A stretch of 64,000 bases of DNA, from positions 186,001 to 250,000 of the forward strand of contig NZ_JABMCI010000068.1 in NCBI RefSeq assembly GCF_013359775.1. Reading direction: 5' to 3'. The translations under genes were made by a program, and so were the position numbers. The DNA is from Cellulomonas humilata. Lineage in GTDB: Bacteria; Actinomycetota; Actinomycetes; Actinomycetales; Cellulomonadaceae. Below the pieces are notes generated by a model that was not told the DNA's origin, did not search any database, and saw only the letters and a program-made list of their open reading frames with translations. Positions within the stretch are counted from its first letter, which is position 1, and each line of letters begins with the position of its first letter. Below are positions 1-7,915 of this stretch, one piece after another.

Positions 1-258
1 GTGGAGAACGACGTCGTCGTGGACCTCGACGCGGGCGAGTGGGTGGCCTACGACATCCACGTCGACGAGAGCCGCACGGCCACCGTGGTGGTGACGGCGG
101 ACGGTCCGGTGCCCGACGTCGATCTTGACGGAGTCGGCCTGGGTTCCTCCGCTGCTCCGGGGTGCTGGGAAGACCTGCTCCTCACGGCGGGGCGGCACGA
201 ACTGCGGATCAGAGCCACCCGCGACGCCACCTCGTTGCGGCGGATCTCCATCCACTGA
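1..258 (+). CDS. C-terminal fragment of probable carbohydrate-active protein
   Basis: This reading frame is open at the left edge of the window and ends at the TGA at 256-258, so only the last 85 codons are seen and the true start lies outside. The visible part alternates short beta-strand-like stretches and ends with an LTAGRHELRIRA motif, a pattern common in the last strands of CBM6/CBM35-like sugar-binding modules and at the ends of glycoside hydrolases. It has no membrane segment or catalytic motif. A 15-bp terminator hairpin follows 85 bp downstream. Family assignment is inference from pattern; the enzyme itself cannot be named. Confidence 0.45.
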   Translation: MENDVVVDLDAGEWVAYDIHVDESRTATVVVTADGPVPDVDLDGVGLGSSAAPGCWEDLLLTAGRHELRIRATRDATSLRRISIH

Positions 259-715
259 GGGGGAGGGGGCCTGACGAGCACGGTCGACGCCCTGGCTGGT
301 CGGGGAGTCGAGAGATGCGTCCTGCGAGCCTCCGGCAGGACGCGTAGGGGTGGGAGACTGCGGACTCTCCCACCCCTACGTCGAGCGTTGCCGGAAGGCC
401 GACTGAGTTGCGCTCGTTCTGCTCAGTTGGTGCTCTGGCCGTCCACGGCGCTGTGGTCGATGTCAGCCTGGCGCGCCCAGCCTGACCGACTCCACGGAGA
501 CGTCGACGTCGGTCGCGAGCTCGGCGTGACGACTGCTACCTATCTGGACTGTGGTTCTCAGGACCACGTCTGTGTCGTGGGTGCAGCCGAGCCGCGTGCC
601 CCATGCTCAGTGTCCGCAGAACCGCACCCTGCGGGACCTTTGGCTCTCGCCCCGCAGGCGAAGCGTGCCGTTCGATGGCGCTGCCAGCACTGCAACGACG
701 ACGAGGGAGCCACCC
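259..715. other. 457-bp intergenic region
   Basis: Holds the strong hairpin at 343-380 that ends the upstream gene. The rest (381-715) has open frames in several phases but none with a ribosome site, a recognisable protein pattern or a convincing start. I see no RNA gene. The start of the next gene is set by a GAGGGA ribosome site at about 703-708. Confidence 0.5.
343..380 (+). terminator. Rho-independent-type terminator hairpin
   Basis: Perfect 15-bp inverted repeat (arms 343-357 and 366-380) with an 8-nt loop. It lies 85 bp after the stop of the gene at the left edge. There is no U-tract, as is usual for high-GC actinobacterial terminators. Confidence 0.75.
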
Positions 716-1786
716 GTGCGACCAGCCACCCCGGGGCCGACGGAACGGGTGGCCCTTCCTCACCTGCCCGGGCAACCGGTCGCCCCGATCACGCTGCGCA
801 TCGACCGCCTCGCCGCGCTGCTCAACGCGGAGCTCGCCGACGACCCTGTGTACGACGGTGTCGAGCTGCAGTGGTTCGACGACGAGGTGCACGGCACCGG
901 CATGCTGGCGTTCCTGTCGCGGCGCGAGGACCGCACGGTCGACTACTACCTGCAGCCGGGTCTGCGGCTCGACCGTCGCGGCTATGCGATCGGCGGCGGC
1001 ACACGGTCGTGGAACGTCACCCCGTTCGAGGAGGCCCGGTTGGCGGTCGCGCAGGACGGCGTCGACGCCCACGTCCGCTTCACCGACGTCGACGGTCGCC
1101 TGGTCGAGGTCCGTGTCGACGACCGTGACGGGGTGGCACGGCGCCGTGCGCGCCTGCTGGCGCCGGTGAGCGCAGGGATCCTGCGGCCGACCTCGCTGCT
1201 GCTCGTCTGGATGAACGCGTTCGACCTTGTCCGGGTCACCGCGACACCACCGTCCGTCCGCATCGACGGACGGTCCGCCGCCCTCGGGAGGCTGCCCGGC
1301 GTGCGAGTACACCGCCGGCACCTGATCAAGTACGCGGCGTCGGTCGTCGTGGTCGAGGTCAACCCCGACACCGCCGAGCAGCCGACCCCGCACTCTCTCG
1401 GTCACGTCACGGCCGTCTGCGACGACCACACCGCCGAGATCCAGCTGGTGCCCCCGCTGGATCTACGCAGGATGGCCGACGGGGACCGCGCGGAGGGTCG
1501 GTGGCACGTCACGATCGACGGCGCCCGGATCACGGGTGGCCGGTGGTCCGCAACGCGGGCCTCCCAGGAGGTCCACGTCGACCTCGACAGGCTCGAGCGC
1601 TGGCGGCCCGGCACGCTGCCGTGGCTGATGCGACTGGTGACGACGGTCGTGCCGGTGTTCCGCCGCTGGCCGACGACCTACGCCTGGCACGGGACTGTCC
1701 AGCTCGGCCATCCGTCGCCCTCCGGTAGCTGGCGCCGGACCGGCGGCCACGACGGACAGTCCTACCGGCGGGCCACCGGCTCCTGA
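716..1786 (+). CDS. Conserved-looking hypothetical protein
   Basis: A 356-residue soluble protein with no signal peptide. The frame stays open further upstream, but the GTG at 716 has a GAGGGA ribosome site about 8 nt ahead and the upstream extension is low-complexity, so 716 is chosen. The protein is rich in beta-strand-like segments and Val/Asp/Arg, with a mildly hydrophobic stretch near residues 195-210 and another (MRLVTTVVPVF) near residue 305. I recognise no catalytic motif and no family; the strand-rich texture would suit a lipocalin- or beta-barrel-like fold, which is a guess. It stands alone between a terminator and nrdI. Confidence 0.6.
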   Translation: MRPATPGPTERVALPHLPGQPVAPITLRIDRLAALLNAELADDPVYDGVELQWFDDEVHGTGMLAFLSRREDRTVDYYLQPGLRLDRRGYAIGGGTRSWNVTPFEEARLAVAQDGVDAHVRFTDVDGRLVEVRVDDRDGVARRRARLLAPVSAGILRPTSLLLVWMNAFDLVRVTATPPSVRIDGRSAALGRLPGVRVHRRHLIKYAASVVVVEVNPDTAEQPTPHSLGHVTAVCDDHTAEIQLVPPLDLRRMADGDRAEGRWHVTIDGARITGGRWSATRASQEVHVDLDRLERWRPGTLPWLMRLVTTVVPVFRRWPTTYAWHGTVQLGHPSPSGSWRRTGGHDGQSYRRATGS

Positions 1787-2000
1787 GCTAGCGCCCTTGC
1801 ATGCGAAGCCACCCGTCTTCCCGATGTCAGAGAACGCGCCGCTGGACGAGGGAGGTGGCCCCTCGCCGGCGAGCTGCAGGCCCGGCGAGCTCCACCTCGT
1901 CCCGCGCCCAGGAACAGTCGGGCTCCCGTCACCAACGAGCGGAGAGCGGTGTGGCCAGTGGTCCCAGGTCCGAGCCCCCGCCGGGTGGTTGCCTACGGGG

Positions 2001-2426
2001 ATGAGGCAGACGCCGATCTACTACTACTCGTCGACGTCCGGCCTGGTCCGCGCATTCGTCGATCGGCTGGGCCGACCGGCGTTCAACCTGGCTGAGCGCG
2101 AGCACCGGCTGGCAGAGGTCGACGGACCGTGGGTCCTGCTGACGCCGTCCTACAAGACGGGCAACCCCGACAACGACACGATCCCGGAAGCGGTGCGGCG
2201 GTTCCTGGCGTCGGCGGTGAACAGGCGGCGCCTGGTGGGTGTGATGGGCTCCGGGAACCGGAACTTCGGGTCGTACTACCAGCACGCAGCGAGACTGGTC
2301 GCAGCGCGGTCCGGGCGGCCGGTCCTGTTCGAGTTCGAGCTGGCCGGCACGCCGTGGGACGTCGAGGAGGCGCGGGTGCTCATGGCCACGCTCGACGAGC
2401 AGCTGGCCACCAGCCGGTCCCGGTAG
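2001..2426 (+). CDS. nrdI: NrdI flavodoxin-like protein for class Ib ribonucleotide reductase
   Basis: NrdI is a small FMN protein that supplies the oxidant for assembling the dimanganese-tyrosyl radical cofactor of NrdF. This 141-residue protein has the family signature: a YYYSSTSG phosphate-binding loop near the N-terminus, a TPSYKTG loop around residue 50, and GVMGSGNRNFGSYY in the FMN-contact region, then the C-terminal FEFELAGTPWDVE segment. The ATG at 2001 gives the normal family length; the frame continues upstream without similarity. Unusually, nrdH, nrdE and nrdF are not beside it: the neighbours are an unknown gene and an unrelated operon on the other strand. Confidence 0.9.
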   Translation: MRQTPIYYYSSTSGLVRAFVDRLGRPAFNLAEREHRLAEVDGPWVLLTPSYKTGNPDNDTIPEAVRRFLASAVNRRRLVGVMGSGNRNFGSYYQHAARLVAARSGRPVLFEFELAGTPWDVEEARVLMATLDEQLATSRSR

Positions 2427-2514
2427 GACGTCACCGCGCGAGCGGACACCCGGCGCAGCCGACCGGCTTGGTGTCGGGTTCGTCCTCACCGGCCGTGGCA
2501 CACGAGTGGGCGCC

Positions 2515-3234
2515 TCAGCAAGAGCTCGGGAGCAGGCGCTTCAATCGCGCCTTCTTCCGGTTCTCTCGCACGATCCAGCGGACATCGGCATCGGACGAGG
2601 TCTCGAGCTCGGCGAAGGCGGGGAGCCCGTGCTCAGGGTCGCCGGCGATCGCGACGCTCCAGCAGTACCCGAGCCCCTGCCGTAGGGCGCGGACATCCCT
2701 GTTGCGCCGGTCGGACATCGGCCGGCGAGCGAGCGAGTCGGTCGCGCTCCGGCATGCGTCGAGGGCGCCCCGTGCGGTCTTCCCGTCCTTCAGCAGTCGT
2801 GGCTCGCAGACCCCTGCGACGGCGGCACGCTGGACGAGCGGATCGGGGTCGGCCGCCCAGGAGGCCACGACGGCGCGCAAGACGGCGCCGTCGGCGTCGC
2901 CGAGGCGTTGCAGCGCCATGGCGACCCCTTCGCGGACCCGCCACCTAGCGTCCCGGGCTTCGGCGTGCAGCACCTGAAGAAGCTCGGCCCGTCGCTCGTC
3001 GTCGCCGTCGGCCACCAGCCTCCCCAGAGCGGCGGCGGCGCACGAGGCGAGGTACTCGTCCTGCGAGCCGACCAAGCCGAGGATCACCCCCGGCGGCGCC
3101 ACGTCGCCGAAGGCGGCGATGAGCTCTACGTTGCCCCGCGGGCCGGGCAGGCCCGAGTGAGCGGTCAGGAAGTCCCGGATCCCCGATGCGTCGAGCCCGT
3201 TGAGGGCCTCCTGGAAGTCATGTCGCGCGCTCAC
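2515..3234 (-). CDS. HEAT-repeat-like protein
   Basis: A 239-residue, all-helical, soluble protein with repeated Ala/Leu/Arg helices, for example SCAAAALGRLVADGD, WRVREGVAMALQRLGD and PLVQRAAVAGVCE, at about 35-40 residue spacing. These are the hallmarks of HEAT or DNA-alkylation-repair (AlkD)-like repeats, which act as binding scaffolds. No catalytic motif is visible, so AlkD activity is not claimed. The GTG start at 3234 shares a GTGA overlap with the stop of the MFS gene, so it is the third gene of the padR-MFS operon and probably translationally coupled. Its role there is unknown. Confidence 0.7.
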   Translation of the reverse strand: MSARHDFQEALNGLDASGIRDFLTAHSGLPGPRGNVELIAAFGDVAPPGVILGLVGSQDEYLASCAAAALGRLVADGDDERRAELLQVLHAEARDARWRVREGVAMALQRLGDADGAVLRAVVASWAADPDPLVQRAAVAGVCEPRLLKDGKTARGALDACRSATDSLARRPMSDRRNRDVRALRQGLGYCWSVAIAGDPEHGLPAFAELETSSDADVRWIVRENRKKARLKRLLPSSC

Positions 3235-4664
3235 GGCGCGATGTTCCCACCAGGCAGCTCAGCCGTGTGCCGGGCCGGTCCGATCTCGCGGAGGAACAGC
3301 GACCCGACCGCAGCCAGGGCTGCGAGGGCGATCAGCACGGCACCGGCCACGTGGAAGCGGTCCACCGCGAGCGCCCGGGTCGTAGCTCCGGCCACCGTCG
3401 CGGCCAGCAGGCTCACACCTACGGAGCCCCCGACCCGCTGGACGATGCTGAACAGGGTGTTCCCGTCGGCGAGCTGGTTCTCGGTCAGCGGGGCCAGCAT
3501 CGCCACCAGCAGGGGAGTGGTGACCAACCCGACCGCGACGGCCCTCCCGGACAGGATCGCGGCGACGACCCAGAGCGGTGTCGACAGCTCCAGGGTCAGG
3601 AGCAGCAGGCTTGCCACGGCCAGGCCCACGAAGCCGCCGGTCACCAGGGTGCGCAGCGGGACGCGGGGGGCCAGGCGCTGCCCCGCCCAGGTCCCGACGC
3701 CCATGAGGACCCCCTGCGGCAGCAGCGTGAGCCCGGTCTGCATCGCGGTGTGGCCCTGCACCGACTCCGTGAACACGGGCATGAGGAAGACCGTGCCGAA
3801 CGCCACGACCGAGCAGATGACCTGCAGGCCCAGGCCGAGCGCTGCGCGCCGGTCCCGCACCATGGCCAGGTCCACCGGTGGATGCGGGCGCCGCGGCGCC
3901 CAGAGCGCGTACGTGGCCAGCAGCGCCAGTCCGGCGACCAGGCTGCCGCCGGACTCGAGAGCGGTCCATCCCGACGCGGTGCCCTCGACCGCCCCGAAGA
4001 GCGCCAGGACCAGCCCGGTGGCGAGCACGGCGAATGCGGCCGGGTCGAACCTGGCTGTGGGGTCTGCCGACGAACCCACCCCGCGCGGCACCCGCAGCAG
4101 AGCCGCGACCCCCAGCGCACCGATCGGCACGTTGACGAGGAAGATCCACTGCCAGTGGCCGCCGACGAGCAGCAGGCCGCCCAGGGTCGGGCCCAGCGCC
4201 GGCGCCAGGAACAGCACGAGCGCCGCCGACACCGGAACGGAGCTCCGCCGGGCCCCCGCGCCCCCGAGCAGGATGCTCAACGCCAAGGGGACGAGGGGTG
4301 CACCGGCGAGACCTTGCGCCACCCGCAGCCCGATGAGGGCTCCGACGCTCGGGGCGAGCGCACATGCGGCGGACACGACGACGAACGCGACCGCGCTCAC
4401 GGTGTAGACCCGCAGGGTGCCGTACCGCCGGGCGAGGTAGGACGTGGCGGCGAGCGAGAGCCCGAGGGCCAACAGGTAGCCGCTGACCACCCACTGCACC
4501 TCGCCCAGACCGGCTCCTAGGTCCTCGGCGATGACGGGCACCGCAACGTTCACGACGCTCGAGTCGAGCATGCTCAGCACCGGACCGACCAGCAGGCCGA
4601 ACCGGGCGGCCGAGCCGAGGGTGACCGCCTCGGCGCCGCCCCGCTCGACGTCGAGGCTCGTCAC
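3231..4664 (-). CDS. MFS drug-efflux transporter, DHA2-like
   Basis: A 477-residue polytopic membrane protein of the major facilitator superfamily. The first helix carries a LDSSVVNVAVPVI motif characteristic of the 14-helix DHA2 proton/drug antiporters (EmrB/QacA type), followed by WVVSGYLLALG in helix 2, LARRYGTLRVY in the helix 2-3 loop, and long hydrophobic helices to the end. The GTG start at 4664 overlaps the padR stop as GTGA, and its own stop overlaps the start of the HEAT gene the same way. Control by the PadR product is likely. Substrate is unknown; toxic amphiphiles are the usual cargo of the family. Confidence 0.88.
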   Translation of the reverse strand: MTSLDVERGGAEAVTLGSAARFGLLVGPVLSMLDSSVVNVAVPVIAEDLGAGLGEVQWVVSGYLLALGLSLAATSYLARRYGTLRVYTVSAVAFVVVSAACALAPSVGALIGLRVAQGLAGAPLVPLALSILLGGAGARRSSVPVSAALVLFLAPALGPTLGGLLLVGGHWQWIFLVNVPIGALGVAALLRVPRGVGSSADPTARFDPAAFAVLATGLVLALFGAVEGTASGWTALESGGSLVAGLALLATYALWAPRRPHPPVDLAMVRDRRAALGLGLQVICSVVAFGTVFLMPVFTESVQGHTAMQTGLTLLPQGVLMGVGTWAGQRLAPRVPLRTLVTGGFVGLAVASLLLLTLELSTPLWVVAAILSGRAVAVGLVTTPLLVAMLAPLTENQLADGNTLFSIVQRVGGSVGVSLLAATVAGATTRALAVDRFHVAGAVLIALAALAAVGSLFLREIGPARHTAELPGGNIAP

Positions 4665-5182
4665 CTGGCGTCGCTGTCGCGGCCGGAGACCTCCGCGAGA
4701 TCGGCCACGAACGCCCGGTCGCGTGCCAGCCGATCCAGCAGGTGTCCCATCGAGCGCGCGCGCCACCCCGCGGGGTCCTGCACGCTGGCCAGCAGCTGGG
4801 TGGCTCGTGCCAGCTGCTCCTCGAGCGCGGCGTCGCGTGCGCCGAGCACCGCGAGCCGTTCCGCCGGGGTCATCTCGTCGAAGAAGCCGACGCGCAGGAG
4901 GAACTCCTCGTCCTGGCCGGCCTCGTCGGCGCTCAGCGTGGTGATGAGCTCGTGGAAGAGCGCGTGCCCCGCGGCGGTGATGGCGTAGGTGTTCCGGGCC
5001 GGGCGGCCCTCCGTGGTCTCGACCTGCTTGGTCACCGCGCCCCGCTCCTCGAAGCGCCGCAGCAGCGGGTACAGGGAGTTGTTGCTCAGAGGCCGGAGCG
5101 TCGGCCGCTGGACACGCCGTTTGAGCTCGTACCCGTGCACCGGGCCGTTCCGCAGCACACCGAGGATGAGGATGTCGATCAC
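4661..5182 (-). CDS. PadR family transcriptional repressor
   Basis: PadR proteins are small winged-helix repressors, often of efflux genes. This 173-residue protein has the N-terminal DNA-binding domain (ILILGVLRNGPVHGYELKRR, then LSNNSLYPLLRRFEERGAV and the wing ending GRPARNTYAIT) and a C-terminal helical dimerisation domain with Glu/Arg-rich coiled helices. The GTG at 5182 is chosen because the PadR domain normally begins right there; an upstream extension has no similarity. It is the first gene of the PadR-MFS-HEAT operon, and a near-perfect palindrome sits 24 bp upstream of its start, arguing for autoregulation. Confidence 0.9.
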   Translation of the reverse strand: MIDILILGVLRNGPVHGYELKRRVQRPTLRPLSNNSLYPLLRRFEERGAVTKQVETTEGRPARNTYAITAAGHALFHELITTLSADEAGQDEEFLLRVGFFDEMTPAERLAVLGARDAALEEQLARATQLLASVQDPAGWRARSMGHLLDRLARDRAFVADLAEVSGRDSDAR

Positions 5183-5190
5183 TGTTCCAG

Positions 5191-5224
5191 TGTGACATAG
5201 GTCTGTGTGACCTAGCAGGTCACA
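5191..5224 (-). promoter_or_regulatory. Probable PadR operator
   Basis: The palindrome TGTGACC-TAGCA-GGTCACA lies at 5206-5224, 24 bp upstream of the padR start. A third half-site, TGTGACATAG at 5191-5200, repeats TGTGACCTAG (5206-5215) as a direct repeat 15 bp away. PadR sites are typically such inverted repeats overlapping their own promoter. Operator function is inference. Confidence 0.6.
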
Positions 5225-5291
5225 TGACCCTCTAGGGAATCGGCAGCCCGCGGGTGGCCCCTGCGAGCGCGACGATCCATCCGGTTCTCCG

Positions 5292-5414
5292 ATGGATCGA
5301 TCTGGTGCAGGGTGGGCGCTGCACGCCAGCAATGCTGGCTCGTACCGACTGGCCCGCACGCTCGGGTTCGTGCCCGTCTGCGACATCCCGTACTACCGCC
5401 TCGGCGTGCGATGA
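5292..5414 (+). pseudogene. Possible remnant of a GNAT acetyltransferase C-terminus
   Basis: A 40-codon open stretch ends at the TGA at 5412-5414. Its translation contains ASNAGSYRLARTLGFV followed by a short strand and a Tyr-rich tail, which looks like the last helix and strand of GNAT N-acetyltransferases, where a variable Asn/Ser-rich turn leads to a R-x-A-x-x-L-G-F helix. Nothing upstream in the same phase matches the rest of the fold, including the acetyl-CoA loop, so if real it is a decayed fragment. It lies in the 250-bp gap between padR and the SDR gene. Resemblance is by eye only. Confidence 0.35.
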
Positions 5415-5474
5415 CCCTCGTCGCGGCAAGGACGCATCGCGAGGCGCTGAGCTCCTGCCGCTGGCCCGGTGTCC

Positions 5475-6224
5475 TCAGCGGCCGAGGACTGATCCGCCGT
5501 TGGGCGAGAGGATCTGGCCGGTGACCCATCCGCCGTCGGGTCCCAGGAGCCAGGCGATGAGCGACGCGACCTCGTGTGTCGTGCCCGGTCGGCCGACGAG
5601 AGTCTCGAGGGACTTTCTGCGGATCACGTCGTCGTCAAGGCGCCCGGCCCAGAACTCGGTGTCAGGGACGAATCCGGGGGCGACCGCGTTCGCCGTGCCG
5701 CCGTGGTGCCCGAGGTCGCGTGCGAGGTCGAACATCCACGCGTGGAGTGCGGACTTCATCGCACCGTAGGGGCCTGCGCCTGATCCGCGCAGCGCCGCGA
5801 CGGAGGACAGCAGCACCACCCGCCCGGACGCGTCTCGCAACGCGGGGGTGAGGGCCTCGACGAGGAGCACTGCGGTGAGCACGTTGCTCCGGAACGCTGC
5901 CTGCCAGCCGGCCTCGACCTCCGCCAGACCGTCGCCTGGTGCGTGGCGCGGCGACAGTCCACCGGCCGCGGCGACCACTCCCGCGCAACCGTGCCCGGAG
6001 CTGGCGAGGTGGTCGGCGACGCGTCTGGCACCGTCGGGGGTCGAGACGTCAGCGGTGACGAGGTCGATCGTCCCCGGGTGCGCCTCGGCGAGTGCTTCGA
6101 GCGGTCCGGTGCGTCGGCCCACGACGGTCACGTGGCTCGCACCTTCGGCGAGCGTGATCGCGACCGCTCGGCCGATCCCGGAGCCGCCACCGCTGACCAC
6201 GACGGTCCTTGTCATGACCGGCAT
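5475..6224 (-). CDS. Short-chain dehydrogenase/reductase
   Basis: A 249-residue classical SDR with a Rossmann fold: cofactor loop SGGGSGIGRA near residue 11, VAAAGG after strand 4, the catalytic Ser in LLSSVAAL and the YGAMK Tyr/Lys pair. The acidic residue after strand 2 is replaced by VVGRRTG, which suggests NADP(H). Two ATGs lie three codons apart (6224 and 6215); the second forms an ATGA with the end of a 34-codon frame of unknown meaning, so the start is uncertain by three residues. The substrate is unknown. It is read in the same direction as the RidA-like gene 189 bp upstream. Confidence 0.85.
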   Translation of the reverse strand: MPVMTRTVVVSGGGSGIGRAVAITLAEGASHVTVVGRRTGPLEALAEAHPGTIDLVTADVSTPDGARRVADHLASSGHGCAGVVAAAGGLSPRHAPGDGLAEVEAGWQAAFRSNVLTAVLLVEALTPALRDASGRVVLLSSVAALRGSGAGPYGAMKSALHAWMFDLARDLGHHGGTANAVAPGFVPDTEFWAGRLDDDVIRRKSLETLVGRPGTTHEVASLIAWLLGPDGGWVTGQILSPNGGSVLGR

Positions 6225-6413
6225 CTTCGCACCGGCTCGACGTGCACGGCGTCGACTCGACGAGGTGGGCTGCCTTCCTCGAACTGCGGAGAACCGACGG
6301 GCTCGGCTTCCGTCACGGGGATGTCGCCCGCCAGCCCCGGCGGCGTGAGCTGCTCGGCGCACTTCGAGGCGCGGGGCCCGGCTCGCCTCGATGTCGTGGG
6401 GCACCAGGTGAGG

Positions 6414-6767
6414 TCACTCGGTCGAGCGGTAGGCGATCCCCTCGATCATGAGCAGGCAGTCTGCGTCGACGAACTCAGTGGTCGCGGTCATGCGTGCGGG
6501 GTACTCGCCGTCGTCGAAGTGGTCCCCGAACAGATGTTCCATCTCGGGGAGGTCAGCGATGTCCTTCAGCCAGACCGTGACCTTGACGAGGTCCGCGGTG
6601 GTGAGCCCGATCGCGTCGAGCGTGCTGGCCAGGCCGACAAACGTGTCGTGCAGCTGCTCGGTGAAGCTCATGCCGAATCCGCGATGCAGCCCGAGGTACG
6701 CGGTATCTCCTGCGACCACTGCCGCGGAGTAGCTGAACGGTGTGGTGATGCGCTGGATCGGCGGCAC
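6414..6767 (-). CDS. RidA (YjgF/YER057c/UK114) family protein
   Basis: RidA proteins hydrolyse reactive enamine/imine intermediates; many paralogues have other roles. This 117-residue protein has the chorismate-mutase-like RidA fold pattern, with the central LVKVTVWLKDIADLPEMEHLFGDHF segment type and PARMTATTEFVDADCLLMIEG at the C-terminus. That segment keeps the Arg at the position that binds the substrate carboxylate in RidA. The GTG at 6767 is fixed by an AAGGAG ribosome site 7 nt upstream. The N-terminal loop (YLGLHRGFGMSF) differs from archetypal RidA, so a paralogous subfamily is likely. Confidence 0.82.
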   Translation of the reverse strand: MPPIQRITTPFSYSAAVVAGDTAYLGLHRGFGMSFTEQLHDTFVGLASTLDAIGLTTADLVKVTVWLKDIADLPEMEHLFGDHFDDGEYPARMTATTEFVDADCLLMIEGIAYRSTE

Positions 6768-7004
6768 AGTGGCACTCCTTCTGAGACGTTGATGCGCGTG
6801 GAGCTGCGAACGCGGTGCCGAGCGGTGACCAGCCGAGCCCGGAGTGCTCCGCAGAGTGGCGACGGGCTCCGTCGGCAGCGTAGGAACGCGTCGACGGCCC
6901 GGGATGAGCCGAAGGGCCCACGCCGGACGCGCGCGACTGGCGCTCTGGCCGGCTCCGCGCAGTAGCGCGACTCGGGTTGTCCGGCCTCGCGTGAGGGTCG
7001 GCCG

Positions 7005-7622
7005 ATGGCCCTGATCCACCGCGCCACCATTCGTCCGACGAAGGCGGAGCTGCTCGCCGACTGGGTTCCCACCCAGCGCTGGGGAGAGCAGGGGTTCGAG
7101 CTGCTTGGTGCGTACCGCTTTGACGATCCGGACGGCGAGGTCGGTATCGAGACGCACGTCCTGTCGACCGCCGGCGGGCACCTGCTCCAGGCTCCGCTGA
7201 CCTATCGCGGCGCTCCGCTGGACGGAGCGGACCACTTCCTGATCTGCACCATGGAGCACTCGGTGCTCGGGCGCCGCTGGATCTACGACGCGACCGGGGA
7301 CCCCGTCTATGCCCGCGTGCTTGCGTCCGTGCTGCTGGCGGGGGCTGACCAGGCCGATGAGATCGTCGAGGGCTCCGACGCCCCGCGCGAACCGAGCGTG
7401 CGCGTGACCGGGAGCGGCGATCGCACGCGTGAGGTCCCGCCCCTCCATGAGGTGAGTGCGTCCTCGGATGACTCCACGACACTCATGGAACTGTCGGGCG
7501 CCCTACGCATCGTCATCTGCCGTCGCCTCGCCCGACATGCGACCACTGCCGACCGTGAGGCCACCCTCACGGGCACGTGGCCGGGCCTCGAAGCGCCAGT
7601 CTTGCTCGCCTACGTGGCCTGA
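7005..7622 (+). CDS. Maltokinase N-terminal cap-like (CG0192-type) protein
   Basis: A 205-residue soluble protein beginning MALIHRATIRPTKAELL, typical of the N-terminal cap domain of actinobacterial maltokinases, which also exists as a stand-alone protein (CG0192 group). Further typical features are VPTQRWGEQGFELLGAYRFDDP near residue 25 and APLDGADHFLICTMEHSVLGRRWIYD near residue 70. The kinase domain is absent, so phosphotransfer is not expected. The function of the free-standing form is not known to me. A 10-bp hairpin (7670-7693) follows. Confidence 0.8.
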   Translation: MALIHRATIRPTKAELLADWVPTQRWGEQGFELLGAYRFDDPDGEVGIETHVLSTAGGHLLQAPLTYRGAPLDGADHFLICTMEHSVLGRRWIYDATGDPVYARVLASVLLAGADQADEIVEGSDAPREPSVRVTGSGDRTREVPPLHEVSASSDDSTTLMELSGALRIVICRRLARHATTADREATLTGTWPGLEAPVLLAYVA

Positions 7623-7669
7623 CGTCGTCTGGTGGGGAGCCGCGACGGGCGGGCTGGCACGAAGCGTCG

Positions 7670-7693
7670 CGTCGCCCGACTCATCGGGCGACG
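7670..7693 (+). terminator. Terminator hairpin
   Basis: Perfect 10-bp stem (7670-7679 with 7684-7693) and a 4-nt loop, 47 bp after the stop of the cap-like gene. It also lies 47 bp beyond the 3' end of the leftward tRNA-Gly, so it could serve both directions. Confidence 0.6.
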
Positions 7694-7740
7694 AGACCTG
7701 GGGCATGCAGACATCGACCTTGACCTGCGAAGAAATCGGG

Positions 7741-7811
7741 AGCGGACGACGGGAATCGAACCCGCGTAGCCAGTTTGGAAGACTGGGGCTCTACCATTGA
7801 GCTACGTCCGC
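7741..7811 (-). tRNA. tRNA-Gly (anticodon UCC)
   Basis: The reverse strand folds as a 71-nt tRNA. The acceptor arm GCGGACG (from 7811) pairs with CGTCCGC, with U73 as discriminator, as is normal for bacterial tRNA-Gly. The D-arm carries AATGGTA in its loop. The anticodon loop CTTCCAA gives UCC, and the T-arm has TTCGATT. CCA is not encoded. It diverges from tRNA-Pro 104 bp away. Confidence 0.96.
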
Positions 7812-7814
7812 ACA

Positions 7815-7839
7815 GGTCCTGGCTCCGGGAGCCAGGACC
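7815..7839. other. Hairpin between divergent tRNA genes
   Basis: A perfect 10-bp stem (7815-7824 with 7830-7839) and 5-nt loop begin 4 bp from the 5' end of tRNA-Gly. It lies upstream of both tRNAs, so it is not an obvious terminator for either; it may be a leader structure or a protein site. Confidence 0.4.
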
Positions 7840-7915
7840 GCGGCACCCAGGGTACCGGGTGCGCAGGGGCGTCTCGTGCACCCACCTCGCCCCCAGGGCC
7901 GCGGTCGGGTGCGCG

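Noticed and set aside
388..1128. 246-codon open frame at the left end
   Set aside because: Arg/Pro-rich, no ribosome site, and it overlaps the better-supported gene at 716 in another phase.
6212..6316. 34-codon leftward frame ending in an ATGA with the SDR
   Set aside because: Too short and without recognisable similarity to list as a gene; mentioned only as a reason for doubt about the SDR start.
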